Part shown: piece by piece, positions 9,742 to 18,337 of the stretch
Position numbering within the stretch: the first letter of the stretch is position 1
How the letters are laid out: each line of letters opens with the position of its first letter
Origin: Planctomycetota bacterium
Lineage (GTDB): Bacteria; Planctomycetota; SZUA-567; H5-PLA8
Length of the DNA: 64,000 nt
Direction: 5' to 3'
NCBI GenBank assembly: GCA_027493525.1
Contig: JAOSKN010000001.1
Location: forward strand, 2,356,001-2,420,000
Made by a program: the position numbers and the translations under genes
Notes under the pieces: generated by a model
What the model saw: only the letters and a program-made list of their open reading frames with translations
The model's database searches: none
Told to the model about the DNA's origin: nothing

Positions 9742-9778
9742 CCTCTCCTGAGTGCGCACAGCACGAGAGGAGCCGGCC

Positions 9779-10690
9779 ATGGCCGAACGGATCGAGTACC
9801 GCAGGCGCCACGAGCCCGTCGGCGCGTTGTTTCCGCGCGCGCAGGGTCCCGCCGAGGCCCTTCGCTTCGCGCTTCCCGCCGAACGAGTGGCCTTCTTTCG
9901 CGAGCACGGCTACGTCGCGCCCATCCGGGTGCTCGACGTCGCGCAGCTCCAGGCGCTGCGCGACGGCATGACGCGCATGACCTCCCCGGGCTACCCGCGC
10001 GCCGGCGAGCTGATCGGACTGAGCAAGCAGGCCGGTGAGCCGACCGCGACGCCGCAGATGATCTACTTCCAGGGCGCGTGGCTCGCCGAAGAAGCCTTCC
10101 ACGACATCCTCTTTCATCCGGCCATCGCGGTGCCCGCCGCGCAGTTGCTCGAAGGCGGCGTGCGCTTCTTCCACGATCAGGTCTTCTTCAAGCCCGCCAA
10201 GCACGGCGGCGTCGTGGCCTGGCACCAGGATTACAGCTACTGGCAGCGCACCGCGCCCATCGGGCACCTCACCTGCTTCATCGCGCTGGACGACGCGACG
10301 CTCGATAACGGCTGCCTCCACGTGATCCCCGGCAGCCAACGCTGGAACCTGCTGCCCACGGTCAAGCTCGTCGGCGGCGACGAGGACATGGAAGCGATCA
10401 AGCAGGTGCTCTCGCCCGAACAGCGCGCGGCCTTCAAGCCCACTCCGATCCAGCTCAAGGCCGGCGAGTGCAGTTTCCATCACCCGCTCACCCTGCACGG
10501 GAGCTACGCCAACCGCAGCGAGCGCCCGCGGCGCAGTTTTGTCCTGAACTTCATGAAGCCGGATACGAAGAGCGCCAGCGACAAGCCACTGATGCCCGGC
10601 GCCGCGGTCGTCCCCCCGGGCCAGGTGGTTCAAGGCGACGACTTTCCCCTTGTGCTGGACAAGGTGCAGGTGGCTGGAATCGCGGGCTGA
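9779..10690 (+). CDS. phytanoyl-CoA dioxygenase (PhyH) family protein
   Basis: 303 aa non-haem Fe(II)/2-oxoglutarate oxygenase. The iron facial triad is visible: H and D of AWHQDYSYW (about 143-151) and the distal H in PLTLHGSYANRS (about 236-247), with the 2-oxoglutarate-binding arginine in SERPRRSFVLNF. Further family motifs are FFHDQVFFKPAKHGG and NGCLHVIPGSQRWN. GAGAGGAG sits just before the ATG at 9779; a start nine codons upstream is possible but lacks an SD sequence. PhyH proteins are greatly expanded in PVC-type and related environmental bacteria and usually hydroxylate small molecules of unknown identity. It is 37 bp downstream of the lyase and is probably co-transcribed. Confidence 0.85.
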   Translation: MAERIEYRRRHEPVGALFPRAQGPAEALRFALPAERVAFFREHGYVAPIRVLDVAQLQALRDGMTRMTSPGYPRAGELIGLSKQAGEPTATPQMIYFQGAWLAEEAFHDILFHPAIAVPAAQLLEGGVRFFHDQVFFKPAKHGGVVAWHQDYSYWQRTAPIGHLTCFIALDDATLDNGCLHVIPGSQRWNLLPTVKLVGGDEDMEAIKQVLSPEQRAAFKPTPIQLKAGECSFHHPLTLHGSYANRSERPRRSFVLNFMKPDTKSASDKPLMPGAAVVPPGQVVQGDDFPLVLDKVQVAGIAG

Positions 10691-10876
10691 TTTTCAATTT
10701 AGCCGACAGCAACATGAAGCTCGCAAGCGTTCAGGCGTATATTCTTAGGTAACTTTAAGCGTGCTCCCCGAAAGCCCGCGGCCGGGTTTCCGTAAAGGTT
10801 TGAAGCAGGGCGTCGAATCTCTGCCCGACTTGAGGTATACTCGTAACAACCCGGTACTGGAATAAGGAATCTTGCC
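10691..10876 (+). promoter_or_regulatory. intergenic region with candidate promoter for the TlpA pair
   Basis: 186 bp without a gene. TATACT at 10836-10841 is a good -10 hexamer, but no matching -35 is seen. AAGGA at about 10864 is the ribosome binding site of the next gene. An imperfect GC hairpin lies around 10770-10790. Nothing else is recognised. Confidence 0.3.
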
Positions 10877-12061
10877 ATGCTGACGCGAACCCTCTCGATC
10901 GCCGCCCTGCTGCTGGCCGTATTTGCCGCCACGCCCGCCCGGGCGCTCAACGTCGGGGACAAGGCCCCCGAAATCAAAGTGGACGACTGGTTCAACACGC
11001 AGCCGCTCACGCTAGCCGGCCTGAACAACAACATCGTCGTCGTGGAGTTCTGGGCGACGTGGTGCCCGCCCTGCCGCGCATCGATTCCGCACCTGGTCAA
11101 GATGCACGAGGAGTTCAAGGACAAGGGCGTCGTCTTCATCGGGCTCACCGATGAGCCCAAGAACAAGATCGAGAAATTCGTGACGGATATGAAGATGACC
11201 TACGCGGTTGGCGCCGGTTCGCCCAGCGGCGACCGTTACGGCGTCAACGGCATCCCTCACGCGTTCATCGTAGCGCCGGGCGGGCAGGTCGTCTGGCATG
11301 GGCACCCCATGAGCGGGCTGGACAAGGCCGTCGAAAACGCCCTGCGCACGACGCCGCCGGTGCTCGTCGATCCTGCCGACAAGGCGCGCGGTGAAAAGCT
11401 CCTCGCCGAGGCCCGGGATCTGGCCGCGGGTTCGGACCCGGCGCGCGCCGCCGCGAAGCTGAACGAGATCGCCGGGATCAAGGGCAGCTTCGAGGCCAAG
11501 GACCAGGCCGCCGCGAAGCTGCTGGAACTCTCGGCGCAGGGCGCGAAGGAACTCGAAGCCGCCGCGGCCAAGCCTCCGCTGGAAGCCCACGCCGCCGTGA
11601 AGGAACTGGCCGCCAGATGGGCCGGCACCAAGGCCGGCGACGACGCGAAGGCGAAACTCGCCGAACTGGAAGGCAACAGCGAAGTCAAGCAGGCCCTTTT
11701 GAAGAACAAGTTCGACGAGGAGGCCAAGGTCCTGATGGCCGGCGCCGAAGCCGCCGCGCAGCGCTCCGAATGGGCCAAGGCATTGCCCCTTTACGAGAAG
11801 ATCGCGCGCGAGTACCCCATGACTCAAACCGGCAAGGAAGCGGCGAAAAAGGCCGAGGCGCTCAAGGCCGACAAGGCGCTCATGGCCAAGCTCGGCGCCA
11901 ACGAGGAAACGAAGAAGGCCGACGGGATGCTTCGGATGGCGAAGAGCTTCATCAAGAACAACGCCCGCGAGATGGCCCGCGAAAAGCTGGAGGCCCTTAT
12001 CAAGGAGTTCCCCGAGAGCGCCGCGGCCGGCGAGGCCAAAGAGTTGCTCAAGAGCCTGTAG
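10877..12061 (+). CDS. TlpA-like thioredoxin with C-terminal repeat domain (WCPPC)
   Basis: 394 aa secreted or membrane-anchored thiol-disulfide protein. A signal peptide (MLTRTLSIAALLLAVFAATPARA) precedes a thioredoxin/AhpC-TSA fold: VGDKAPEIKVDDWF, the redox site VEFWATWCPPCRASIPHL at about 53-70, and the cis-Pro segment GVNGIPHAFIV. Residues about 160-394 form a helical region with repeating KEFP/EYP-type turns (KIAREYPMTQTGKEAAKKAEAL, LIKEFPESAAAGEAKELL) resembling tetratricopeptide-like repeats for partner binding. It probably reduces or isomerises disulfides outside the cytoplasm. It is the first of a tandem pair; the neighbour has the same domain order but a WCGPC active site. Confidence 0.85.
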   Translation: MLTRTLSIAALLLAVFAATPARALNVGDKAPEIKVDDWFNTQPLTLAGLNNNIVVVEFWATWCPPCRASIPHLVKMHEEFKDKGVVFIGLTDEPKNKIEKFVTDMKMTYAVGAGSPSGDRYGVNGIPHAFIVAPGGQVVWHGHPMSGLDKAVENALRTTPPVLVDPADKARGEKLLAEARDLAAGSDPARAAAKLNEIAGIKGSFEAKDQAAAKLLELSAQGAKELEAAAAKPPLEAHAAVKELAARWAGTKAGDDAKAKLAELEGNSEVKQALLKNKFDEEAKVLMAGAEAAAQRSEWAKALPLYEKIAREYPMTQTGKEAAKKAEALKADKALMAKLGANEETKKADGMLRMAKSFIKNNAREMAREKLEALIKEFPESAAAGEAKELLKSL

Positions 12062-12072
12062 TGCGACGCCGG

Positions 12073-12092
12073 ACGGCAAGACGTCTTGCCGT
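12073..12092. terminator. 20-bp perfect palindrome between the two TlpA genes
   Basis: ACGGCAAGAC followed directly by GTCTTGCCGT is fully self-complementary, 12 bp after the stop codon of the first TlpA gene. There is no T-run, so it may be a weak terminator, a processing hairpin or a protein-binding site. Confidence 0.35.
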
Positions 12093-12184
12093 TCAGCGCT
12101 CACTGGCCCCTGGCTTCCGCATTCCAGTCCGCTACCATCGTGCCCTGGTGAGCCCGCCTTCGCGCGCCCGGGGAGGTTCCTGCC

Positions 12185-13357
12185 ATGTTCACGCTTCGAT
12201 CCGCCGCGTTTGCTTTGGTCCTGCTGGCCGCGCCGCTCGGCGCCGGAGAGGTCAAGGTTGGCGACAAGGCGCCTGAGATCAAAGTGAAGGACTGGTTCAA
12301 TTCCAAAGGCGAGTCGCTCGCGGCGCTGAAGGACAAGATTGCGATCGTCGAGTTCTGGGCGACGTGGTGCGGCCCTTGCAAGACCTCGATCCCGCACCTG
12401 GTCAAGCTTCACGAGAAGTACAAGGAGCAGGGCGTCGTGATCATGGGGCTCACCGACGAGCCCAAGGAGAAGGTCGCGGCCTTCGTGAAGCAACTGAAGA
12501 TGACGTATCCCGTGGGCGCGGGTTCGGCCTCCGGCGCGGACTACGGCATCGAGACGATCCCGAACGCCTTCATCGTCGTGAGCGGGCAGGTCGTCTGGGC
12601 CGGGAACCCCTTGAACGGCCTCGACGCGGCGCTTGAAAAGGTCATCGGCTCCGTCGGGCAGGCGCGCGCCCAACTGGAGGCCGAAGGCGATCTGGCCAAG
12701 CGCTTGGAGCAGGCCAAGGCGCTGGCTGCCCAGAACCAGCCGGGCAAGGCGCTCTCGATCCTGGAAACCATGGTGGCCTCGAACAAGGAGCCTTCACCAA
12801 ATCTGGACGCGGCCAACCAGGGCATCGCCGAACTTGGCGCCGCCGGAAAGAAGGAACTGGACGCGGCGCTCGCCAAGGAACCGCTGGAAGCCCAGGCGGC
12901 GCTGCGCGCGGCCGCCGAGCGCTGGGCCGGCTCGAAACTCGGCGACGAAGCCAAAGCTCATCTGGCCAAGCTGGTCGCCACCGGCGAATTCAAGGAGGCG
13001 CATACGGAAGCCAGGCACGACCAGCAGGCCAAGGACCTCCTCGCCGCCGCCCACGCCGCCTTGGAACGTTCCGACTGGGGGCGCGCGCTGGGCCTCTACG
13101 AGAAACTTGCCCATGACTTCGCCGATACCGACGAGGGCAAACTGGCCGCGCGCAAGGCCGCCGAGTTGAAGCAGGACAAGAAGCTCATCGCCAACCTGGG
13201 CAGCGAGACCGAAGCCAAGGAGCAGATGGTCGCGGCCAAGGCATTCATCAAGTACAAGGCCCTCGACGAAGCCCGTGCCAAGCTTCAGGAGATCGTCAAG
13301 GACTATCCCGAGACCGAAACGGCGAAGGAAGCCAAGGTGCTGCTCAACGACCTTTAG
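12185..13357 (+). CDS. TlpA-like thioredoxin paralogue (WCGPC)
   Basis: 390 aa, a clear tandem paralogue of the preceding gene: signal peptide (MFTLRSAAFALVLLAAPLG), VGDKAPEIKVKDWF, active site VEFWATWCGPCKTSIPHL near 50-67, cis-Pro in ETIPNAFIVV, then a helical repeat region ending DYPETETAKEAKVLLNDL. GGGAGG precedes the start. The CGPC dipeptide is the reducing, thioredoxin-type version, while the neighbour's CPPC differs in the residues that tune redox potential. The two may act as a pair with different potentials or partners. No cytochrome maturation genes are nearby. Confidence 0.85.
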   Translation: MFTLRSAAFALVLLAAPLGAGEVKVGDKAPEIKVKDWFNSKGESLAALKDKIAIVEFWATWCGPCKTSIPHLVKLHEKYKEQGVVIMGLTDEPKEKVAAFVKQLKMTYPVGAGSASGADYGIETIPNAFIVVSGQVVWAGNPLNGLDAALEKVIGSVGQARAQLEAEGDLAKRLEQAKALAAQNQPGKALSILETMVASNKEPSPNLDAANQGIAELGAAGKKELDAALAKEPLEAQAALRAAAERWAGSKLGDEAKAHLAKLVATGEFKEAHTEARHDQQAKDLLAAAHAALERSDWGRALGLYEKLAHDFADTDEGKLAARKAAELKQDKKLIANLGSETEAKEQMVAAKAFIKYKALDEARAKLQEIVKDYPETETAKEAKVLLNDL

Positions 13358-13484
13358 CGGCTTCGCCATAGGCCGAGTCTGCGGCCTCTCTTGATCGTTT
13401 CTGAAGACTCCCGGTAAGCATTGTCTGTATAATTGCTTACGTCATAAAATTTTATTATTGACAACTTTATTCTGATGAGTGTAT

Positions 13485-13515
13485 TTGACAGTGTTACATA
13501 ACAGTGTAATATAAG
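13485..13515 (+). promoter_or_regulatory. MerR-type promoter with operator between -35 and -10
   Basis: A consensus -35 TTGACA lies at 13485-13490. Two -10 candidates follow: TAATAT 13507-13512 (16-bp spacer) and TATAAG 13510-13515 (19-bp spacer, the length typical of MerR-activated promoters). Centred in the spacer is the palindrome TGTTA-CA-TAACA (13492-13503). ACAGTGTTA and ACAGTGTAA form a 13-bp-spaced direct repeat at 13488 and 13501. A further TTGACA lies at 13458. Transcription would start at about the ATG codons at 13519/13522, implying a leaderless mRNA. Confidence 0.6.
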
Positions 13516-13518
13516 TGC

Positions 13519-14298
13519 ATGATGCAGGAACCTGTCACCCCCGAACCCCTCTGGACCCTCACCGAACTGGCGGAACGGGTCGAAGAGGCCCTTTCGGTGG
13601 ATTACGCCGGTCCCGCCAACGGGCAGATCCGGGCGGTTCCTAACGCTCGCGCGTTGCGGTACTACACGACTCTTGGACTGCTCGACCGGCCGGCCGAGAT
13701 GCGCGGGCGCACGGCCTACTACGGACGCCGGCACCTGCTCCAGGTCGTGACCATCAAGCGCCTGCAAGCTCAGGGGCTGCCGCTCGAGAAGATCCAGGCG
13801 CGCCTGCTGGGACTCACCGACACGAAGCTCGAAGACCTCGCGCACCTGCCCGAACTGCCTGCGCTGAAGACCGCCGGCCCCGCGGCGCTGGAAGCGGCCA
13901 CCGAGTCCGTCGCCTTTGCCGCCGACAAGGCCCAGGCGCGAGACCGCCGCGAGGAGCCCTTCTGGGCCGCCGAGCCCGCGCCGCTCCAGGAGCCCGCGGA
14001 GTACGCGCGCGCGACCGTCGCGGCGCTGCTGGGTCGCGACGAGGAGACCGAACATCCCACCGCGCCGCGCGCGGCCGAGGCGTCCCCCGAAGCCGTTCAG
14101 GGGATGCTCGTCGCCGACGGCGTGACGCTGGTCCTCACCGGAAAGCGCAAGCTGAGCGACGAGGACCTTTCCGCGCTGCGCCGTGCGGCGCGCGCGCTGC
14201 AGGACGAGTTGAGGCTGCGGGGACTGGCCCGCGAGGAGGAGACGCAAGATGATTCAGCCCACGCCGACGACGCGACGCCCGGGCACGGACGCGGCTAA
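13519..14298 (+). CDS. MerR-family transcriptional regulator
   Basis: 259 aa. The N-terminal region carries a MerR-type winged helix (VPNARALRYYTTLGLLDRP, then RTAYYGRRHLLQVVTIKRL and LPLEKIQARLLGLT, about residues 35-100). The long C-terminal part, about 150 residues, is acidic and alanine-rich with no recognised ligand domain. It begins with two consecutive ATG codons and no SD sequence, consistent with leaderless translation from the promoter immediately upstream, which contains a palindrome suited to self-regulation. Its 3' end overlaps the next gene by 50 bp, so regulator and vWA membrane protein form a tight operon. Confidence 0.8.
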   Translation: MMQEPVTPEPLWTLTELAERVEEALSVDYAGPANGQIRAVPNARALRYYTTLGLLDRPAEMRGRTAYYGRRHLLQVVTIKRLQAQGLPLEKIQARLLGLTDTKLEDLAHLPELPALKTAGPAALEAATESVAFAADKAQARDRREEPFWAAEPAPLQEPAEYARATVAALLGRDEETEHPTAPRAAEASPEAVQGMLVADGVTLVLTGKRKLSDEDLSALRRAARALQDELRLRGLAREEETQDDSAHADDATPGHGRG

Positions 14299-17005
14299 GC
14301 AAGGAGAGCGCATCGTGGAAGACGTCCTGGCCACGCTCGATGCATCCCACGCCGCGCCGGAGGGCGTCCCGGGCCTCGACGAGGAGGCCGGCTTCGGGGC
14401 GCTGGAGACCGACAAGGGGCCGCTCCCGCTGAAGTCGCTCGCGGTGCGCGGCGAGATCGTCGGGCTGCACTATCGCCTGGCCCTGCGCCAAGTCTTCGTC
14501 AACACGCACGACCGGAACCTCGAGGCGACGTACGTTTTCCCGCTGCCCGAGCGCGCCGCCGTTTCGCGCTTCGTCCTGCGCGTAGCCGGGCGCGAGGTCG
14601 AGGGCGTGCTGAAAGAGCGCGGCGCGGCCCGCCGCGAGTACGCGCAGGCGCTCCAGGCCGGGCACCGCGCGGCGCTGGCCGAGGTGGAACGCCCCAACGT
14701 CTTTACCATGAAGGCCGGGAACATCCCGCCCGGCGAAGCCGCCGAGGTCGAACTCGCGCTGGACGGCCCGCTGGCGCTCGAACGGAACGAGGCGACCTTC
14801 CGCTTCCCGCTGGTCGTGGCTCCGCGCTACATCCCCGGCATGCCGATCCCCGGCCCGGTCGTGGGCGACGGGGTGGCCGGCGACACCGACGCGGTCCCGG
14901 ACGCCTCGCGCATCACCCCGCCGGTCCTGCTCCCGGGGTTCCCGAACCCCGTCCGCCTGGCCATCGAACTGGAGCTCGACCCGGCCGGGCTGCCCTTCCG
15001 CGGGATGCAGAGCAGCCTCCACGCGGTCGTGACCGAGAAGCAGCCCGACGGCAGGCTGCGCGTCGCGGTCCGCCCCGGCGCGCGGCTCGACCGCGACTTC
15101 ATCCTGCGCTTCGAGGTCGGCGACGAGGCGCTCCGCACCGCGCTGGTCCTGCGCCCCGACCAAGCCGGCGCCGAGAGCGGCGTCCTGGCGCTGACCCTGA
15201 CCCCGCCGGCGCTGGACGCGGCGCGGGCCAAGCCTCGCGATCTGCTCTTCGTCCTGGACCGCAGCGGGAGCATGGACGGCTGGAAGATGGTCGCCGCGCG
15301 CCGCAGCGTGATGCGCATGCTCGACACGCTCAGCGAGCGCGACCGCTTCGACATCTTCGCCTTCGACGACGTGCTCGAGACCTTCCGCGGGAGCCTGGCT
15401 TCCGGCGCGACCCGCGCCGAAGGCTCCTTCTGGTCGATGGAGGCCGGCGCGCGCCGGGAAGAACACCTGCTCCCCGGGCAGCACGCGATGCGCACGCGCG
15501 CGCTGGAGTGGCTCGGCAAGCTCGACGCGCGCGGCGGCACCGAGATGGCGCGCCCGCTGGTGCAGGCCGTCGAGCGGCTGGCCGCGGAGACCCCGCCCGG
15601 GCGCGAACGCGTCCTGGTCCTCGTCACCGACGGCCAGGTCGGCAACGAGCGGCAGATCCTGAAGGAACTGGGCGCCAAGCTCCCGCACGTCCGCGTCTTC
15701 ACGCTCGGCGTGGACATGGCGCCCAACGACGCCTTCCTGCGCGGGCTGGCCGAGGCCGGCGGCGGCGCGTGCGAGTTCGTCGAGTCCGAGGCGCGGCTCG
15801 AGGAGGTCATGGACCGCATCCACCGCAAGATCGGCGCGCCGGTGCTGGCGGGGTTGACGCTGGAGGCCGAGGGCTTCGAGCTCGAAGACGGGACGCTTGC
15901 GCCAAGCCGGCTCCCGGACCTCTTCGCCGGCTGCCCCGTCACGATTCAAGGGCGCTATCGCGGCCAACCGCGCGGGGCGCTGGTGCTCCGCGCCACGGAG
16001 GCTTCCGGCGCGGCCTGGCAGGCGCGCGTGGAAGGGCAGGTGAAGGACCGCGAGGTGCTGGCGAAGACCTGGGCGCGCGCGCACCTGCGCGAGTTGCTCG
16101 ACCGGCTCGCCGCCGGCGCGCCCGACCCGCAGGCGCTGCAGCGGCGGATCCTCGAAGCCTCCCTGACCCGGGGCGTACTCTGCCCGTACACCGCCTTCGT
16201 CGCCGTGGATCGCGCGGAGAAGGTGAAGCCGGCGGAGCTGCATAAGGTCCAGCAACCGGTGGAACAGCCCGCGGGGTGGGAGATTAAAAGGAAAGCCGGC
16301 GGAACGCATACCTTGCGAGAAGCCATGGTTTATTTGGGTATCGGCGAAATGAAACTCCGTGCTGTCGTCGATGACAACGACCTAGATTCCGTGCCTGTCG
16401 AGGAGTCAAGCCTGCGGCAGCAAACGTCGCCGAGCCCGGCTACTGCAAGCGAATCGGAATCTATCGGGGCGTGCGATATCACCTTAATGCGGGATGAGGA
16501 TACCGCAGACCATACAGGGATCGTCGTCTGCGACGACATCGACCTCGAACTCCCCGAAGGCGCAACCAGCACGCAACGGCAAACGCAGATCGGTTCGGGG
16601 AACGCGCCAAGCATGCTCGATGGCCCGGCCGCGCCGCCGCCGCCGCCCGCCGTGAGCGTGGCGCCCACGGCCATGCGCGCTCGCGTGGGAAGCTCCATCG
16701 GCCCGGCCGTCAGCCGCGCGCGAGCCGGTACGTCGCCCGACGGCGCGAAGTCCTCGTTGGGCGCCGCGATCCTGGTCCTGGTCCTGATCGGGCTCGGGCT
16801 GCTCGCGGCGATCTGGTTCCTGTGGAGCCTCTTCGTCTCGCCGAAGCCCGCGCCGGGAGTGTGGAGCTTCCCTGCGCGCGCGGCTCTCAGCGCTACCGCA
16901 GAACCCAAGCGGGGCGTGCAAGACGACGCCGCGCGAAACCTCCCTCGCCCAGCCCGCTTCACCAGGGAGAGGGGGGCAATGGCCGCGAGCGCCGTAAGAA
17001 GCTGA
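14249..17005 (+). CDS. VIT/vWA-domain membrane protein
   Basis: 918 aa. A vault inter-alpha-trypsin (VIT) domain spans about residues 50-180 (VGLHYRLALRQVFVN, LEATYVFPLPERAAVSRF). A vWA domain at about 328-510 has the MIDAS motif DRSGSMDGW near 337-345, with GGTEMARPL and VLVTDGQVGN supplying the other metal-site residues. After a less ordered stretch (about 670-830) a single transmembrane helix (AAILVLVLIGLGLLAAIWFLW) is followed by a basic tail. Such proteins bind partners through the metal site. GAGGAGGA at 14233-14240 inside the upstream gene is its SD sequence. The region 16290-16600 is visibly less GC-rich than the rest. Confidence 0.85.
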   Translation: MIQPTPTTRRPGTDAAKQGERIVEDVLATLDASHAAPEGVPGLDEEAGFGALETDKGPLPLKSLAVRGEIVGLHYRLALRQVFVNTHDRNLEATYVFPLPERAAVSRFVLRVAGREVEGVLKERGAARREYAQALQAGHRAALAEVERPNVFTMKAGNIPPGEAAEVELALDGPLALERNEATFRFPLVVAPRYIPGMPIPGPVVGDGVAGDTDAVPDASRITPPVLLPGFPNPVRLAIELELDPAGLPFRGMQSSLHAVVTEKQPDGRLRVAVRPGARLDRDFILRFEVGDEALRTALVLRPDQAGAESGVLALTLTPPALDAARAKPRDLLFVLDRSGSMDGWKMVAARRSVMRMLDTLSERDRFDIFAFDDVLETFRGSLASGATRAEGSFWSMEAGARREEHLLPGQHAMRTRALEWLGKLDARGGTEMARPLVQAVERLAAETPPGRERVLVLVTDGQVGNERQILKELGAKLPHVRVFTLGVDMAPNDAFLRGLAEAGGGACEFVESEARLEEVMDRIHRKIGAPVLAGLTLEAEGFELEDGTLAPSRLPDLFAGCPVTIQGRYRGQPRGALVLRATEASGAAWQARVEGQVKDREVLAKTWARAHLRELLDRLAAGAPDPQALQRRILEASLTRGVLCPYTAFVAVDRAEKVKPAELHKVQQPVEQPAGWEIKRKAGGTHTLREAMVYLGIGEMKLRAVVDDNDLDSVPVEESSLRQQTSPSPATASESESIGACDITLMRDEDTADHTGIVVCDDIDLELPEGATSTQRQTQIGSGNAPSMLDGPAAPPPPPAVSVAPTAMRARVGSSIGPAVSRARAGTSPDGAKSSLGAAILVLVLIGLGLLAAIWFLWSLFVSPKPAPGVWSFPARAALSATAEPKRGVQDDAARNLPRPARFTRERGAMAASAVRS

Positions 17006-17068
17006 CGGCTTACCCAACTAAGGGAGTTTGGGCGCGGCCGGTTCGACCGGCCTGGCCGGCCAGCGCCC

Positions 17069-17112
17069 CGCCGCCACGGTTCCGCCTTTGCCCGGCGCGT
17101 GGCGGCGTTTTT
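17069..17112 (+). terminator. intrinsic terminator after the MerR/vWA operon
   Basis: CGCCGCCACG (17069-17078) pairs perfectly with CGTGGCGGCG (17098-17107) around a 19-nt loop and is followed directly by TTTTT (17108-17112). This is a textbook rho-independent terminator for the plus-strand operon. Confidence 0.8.
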
Positions 17113-17218
17113 CATTTGTAGAACCCGGCGGCAGAGGTGTGTTGTGGGCGCAGGCCCTTGACTCCAATCCGGACTGAACCTGCCCGTCGTCTAACAGCGC
17201 CAGAATTCCACATAGTTG

Positions 17219-17821
17219 CTATGAATCAGGTTCTTGCTGCCCTTGTACAACCCAGCGCGCGATTCTAGGGCAGCAAAGCAATACCAGTAGCATTAGAAAT
17301 AATTGACCGTATGGCAGTAACAGAAAAAGCCACAGCGGTCGCCACCAGAATGCCGCAAAGACTTCTCTTTTGAGCCCTAGAAAAACGTATCCTTCAGGAT
17401 CGCGCCCGAAAAGAACTGAGGTTGTAAAGGCTGTAAGCAAAATCAGAGTACCGCCAAAGGCCGTCGGCACCAAGACCCCAAGGGCAACCGTCCGCTTGAA
17501 AGTGTCTGTGACTTTGCCGCGGGAAAGCAGCCGAATGCCGATGAACCACCAGAAAGCCAGAAGCGCCAAGACGAGTAGCGCGCCAACTGACAAGCGAGGA
17601 TGCTCGGCCTGGTGGAGCAGAGGCCAGGCGATCAGGAAAGTAGCCAAGGCCTGCTCCACAAGCAGAGTGTAGTAATCCAACACCTGGAATTGAGTGTTAC
17701 CTGGGAATTGAGAGTTCCGCTTTCGCAATGGGTGGAGCAGCACGAACCCTATGCCGTGCGCGAGGATCAGGATCAAGGCGGCGGCGGCCAGGGAGATCGA
17801 GACACCGTCCGGCATTTTCAT
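17219..17821 (-). CDS. hypothetical multi-spanning membrane protein
   Basis: 200 aa of unknown family. Five hydrophobic segments are visible (about 9-30, 50-68, 77-97, 112-135 and 157-185, e.g. LLVLALLAFWWFIGIRLL and LFLLLPYGQLFLMLLVLLC), giving an integral inner-membrane protein with a short polar tail. Lower GC content and more relaxed codon use than its neighbours hint at a different origin. It lies 25 bp downstream of the toxin-antitoxin pair on the same strand but has no evident link with it. Confidence 0.6.
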   Translation of the reverse strand: MKMPDGVSISLAAAALILILAHGIGFVLLHPLRKRNSQFPGNTQFQVLDYYTLLVEQALATFLIAWPLLHQAEHPRLSVGALLVLALLAFWWFIGIRLLSRGKVTDTFKRTVALGVLVPTAFGGTLILLTAFTTSVLFGRDPEGYVFLGLKREVFAAFWWRPLWLFLLLPYGQLFLMLLVLLCCPRIARWVVQGQQEPDS

Positions 17822-17846
17822 GCCCCGCCGTCGCGACCCGGGCGAT

Positions 17847-18337
17847 TCAGTCCACCTGCGCTAGCACCCAATCGTCCTTGCGTTGGCGCGCGGTATACGT
17901 CGGCTCGGCACCAGCCTTCCGTTCAATCGCGCCCAGGCTTTCCAGCGGATAGGACTCAACCTGTTTACCGTGGGCCACGGCAAGCCGCAGCAGCCGCTCG
18001 GCGGTTTCCCCATGGACGCCCTTCCATTTTCCCAGCGCGAGACGGTTTCCTTCTCTACACCCATCACGCGAGCGAAGGCGGTCCCGGACCAGCCCATGTG
18101 CTTTCGGAGGAAACGTATTTCGGAAGGCGTAAGACGACCCGGCCTGCGGATGATTTTTCCCGCCAGAGCTCGATGCAGACCCTCGACGTTGGGGATGACG
18201 ATCTCGCGCTCGCCGCAGCGCGAGCAGGTCCGTACGCTGACGTTCTTCAAATACACATGGCGAAGTCCGGTTCCCTTGTCATGGTAACGAGAAAGCTTCG
18301 CAGATTTCATGGCCGCGCCGCACTCGAAACATTTCAT
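17847..18337 (-). CDS. MqsA/YgiT-type zinc-finger HTH antitoxin (frameshifted)
   Basis: The N-terminus has two CxxC pairs (MKCFECGAAM and TCSRCGERE) forming a YgiT-type zinc finger, followed by an XRE helix-turn-helix (LTPSEIRFLRKHMGWSGTAFARVMGVEKETVSRWENG). In the given sequence the frame then goes wrong at a run of four C (18008-18011, plus strand). One added base restores GETAERLLRLAVAHGKQV and a tail ending at a TGA at 17847, for 163 aa. It overlaps the toxin gene by 4 bp (ATGA). Such antitoxins neutralise the partner and repress the operon. Whether the frameshift is real or a read error is undecided. Confidence 0.75.

Noticed and set aside
11012..12673. 553-aa minus-strand frame spanning two genes
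   Set aside because: Runs across both TlpA genes and the intergenic palindrome; low-complexity antisense translation.
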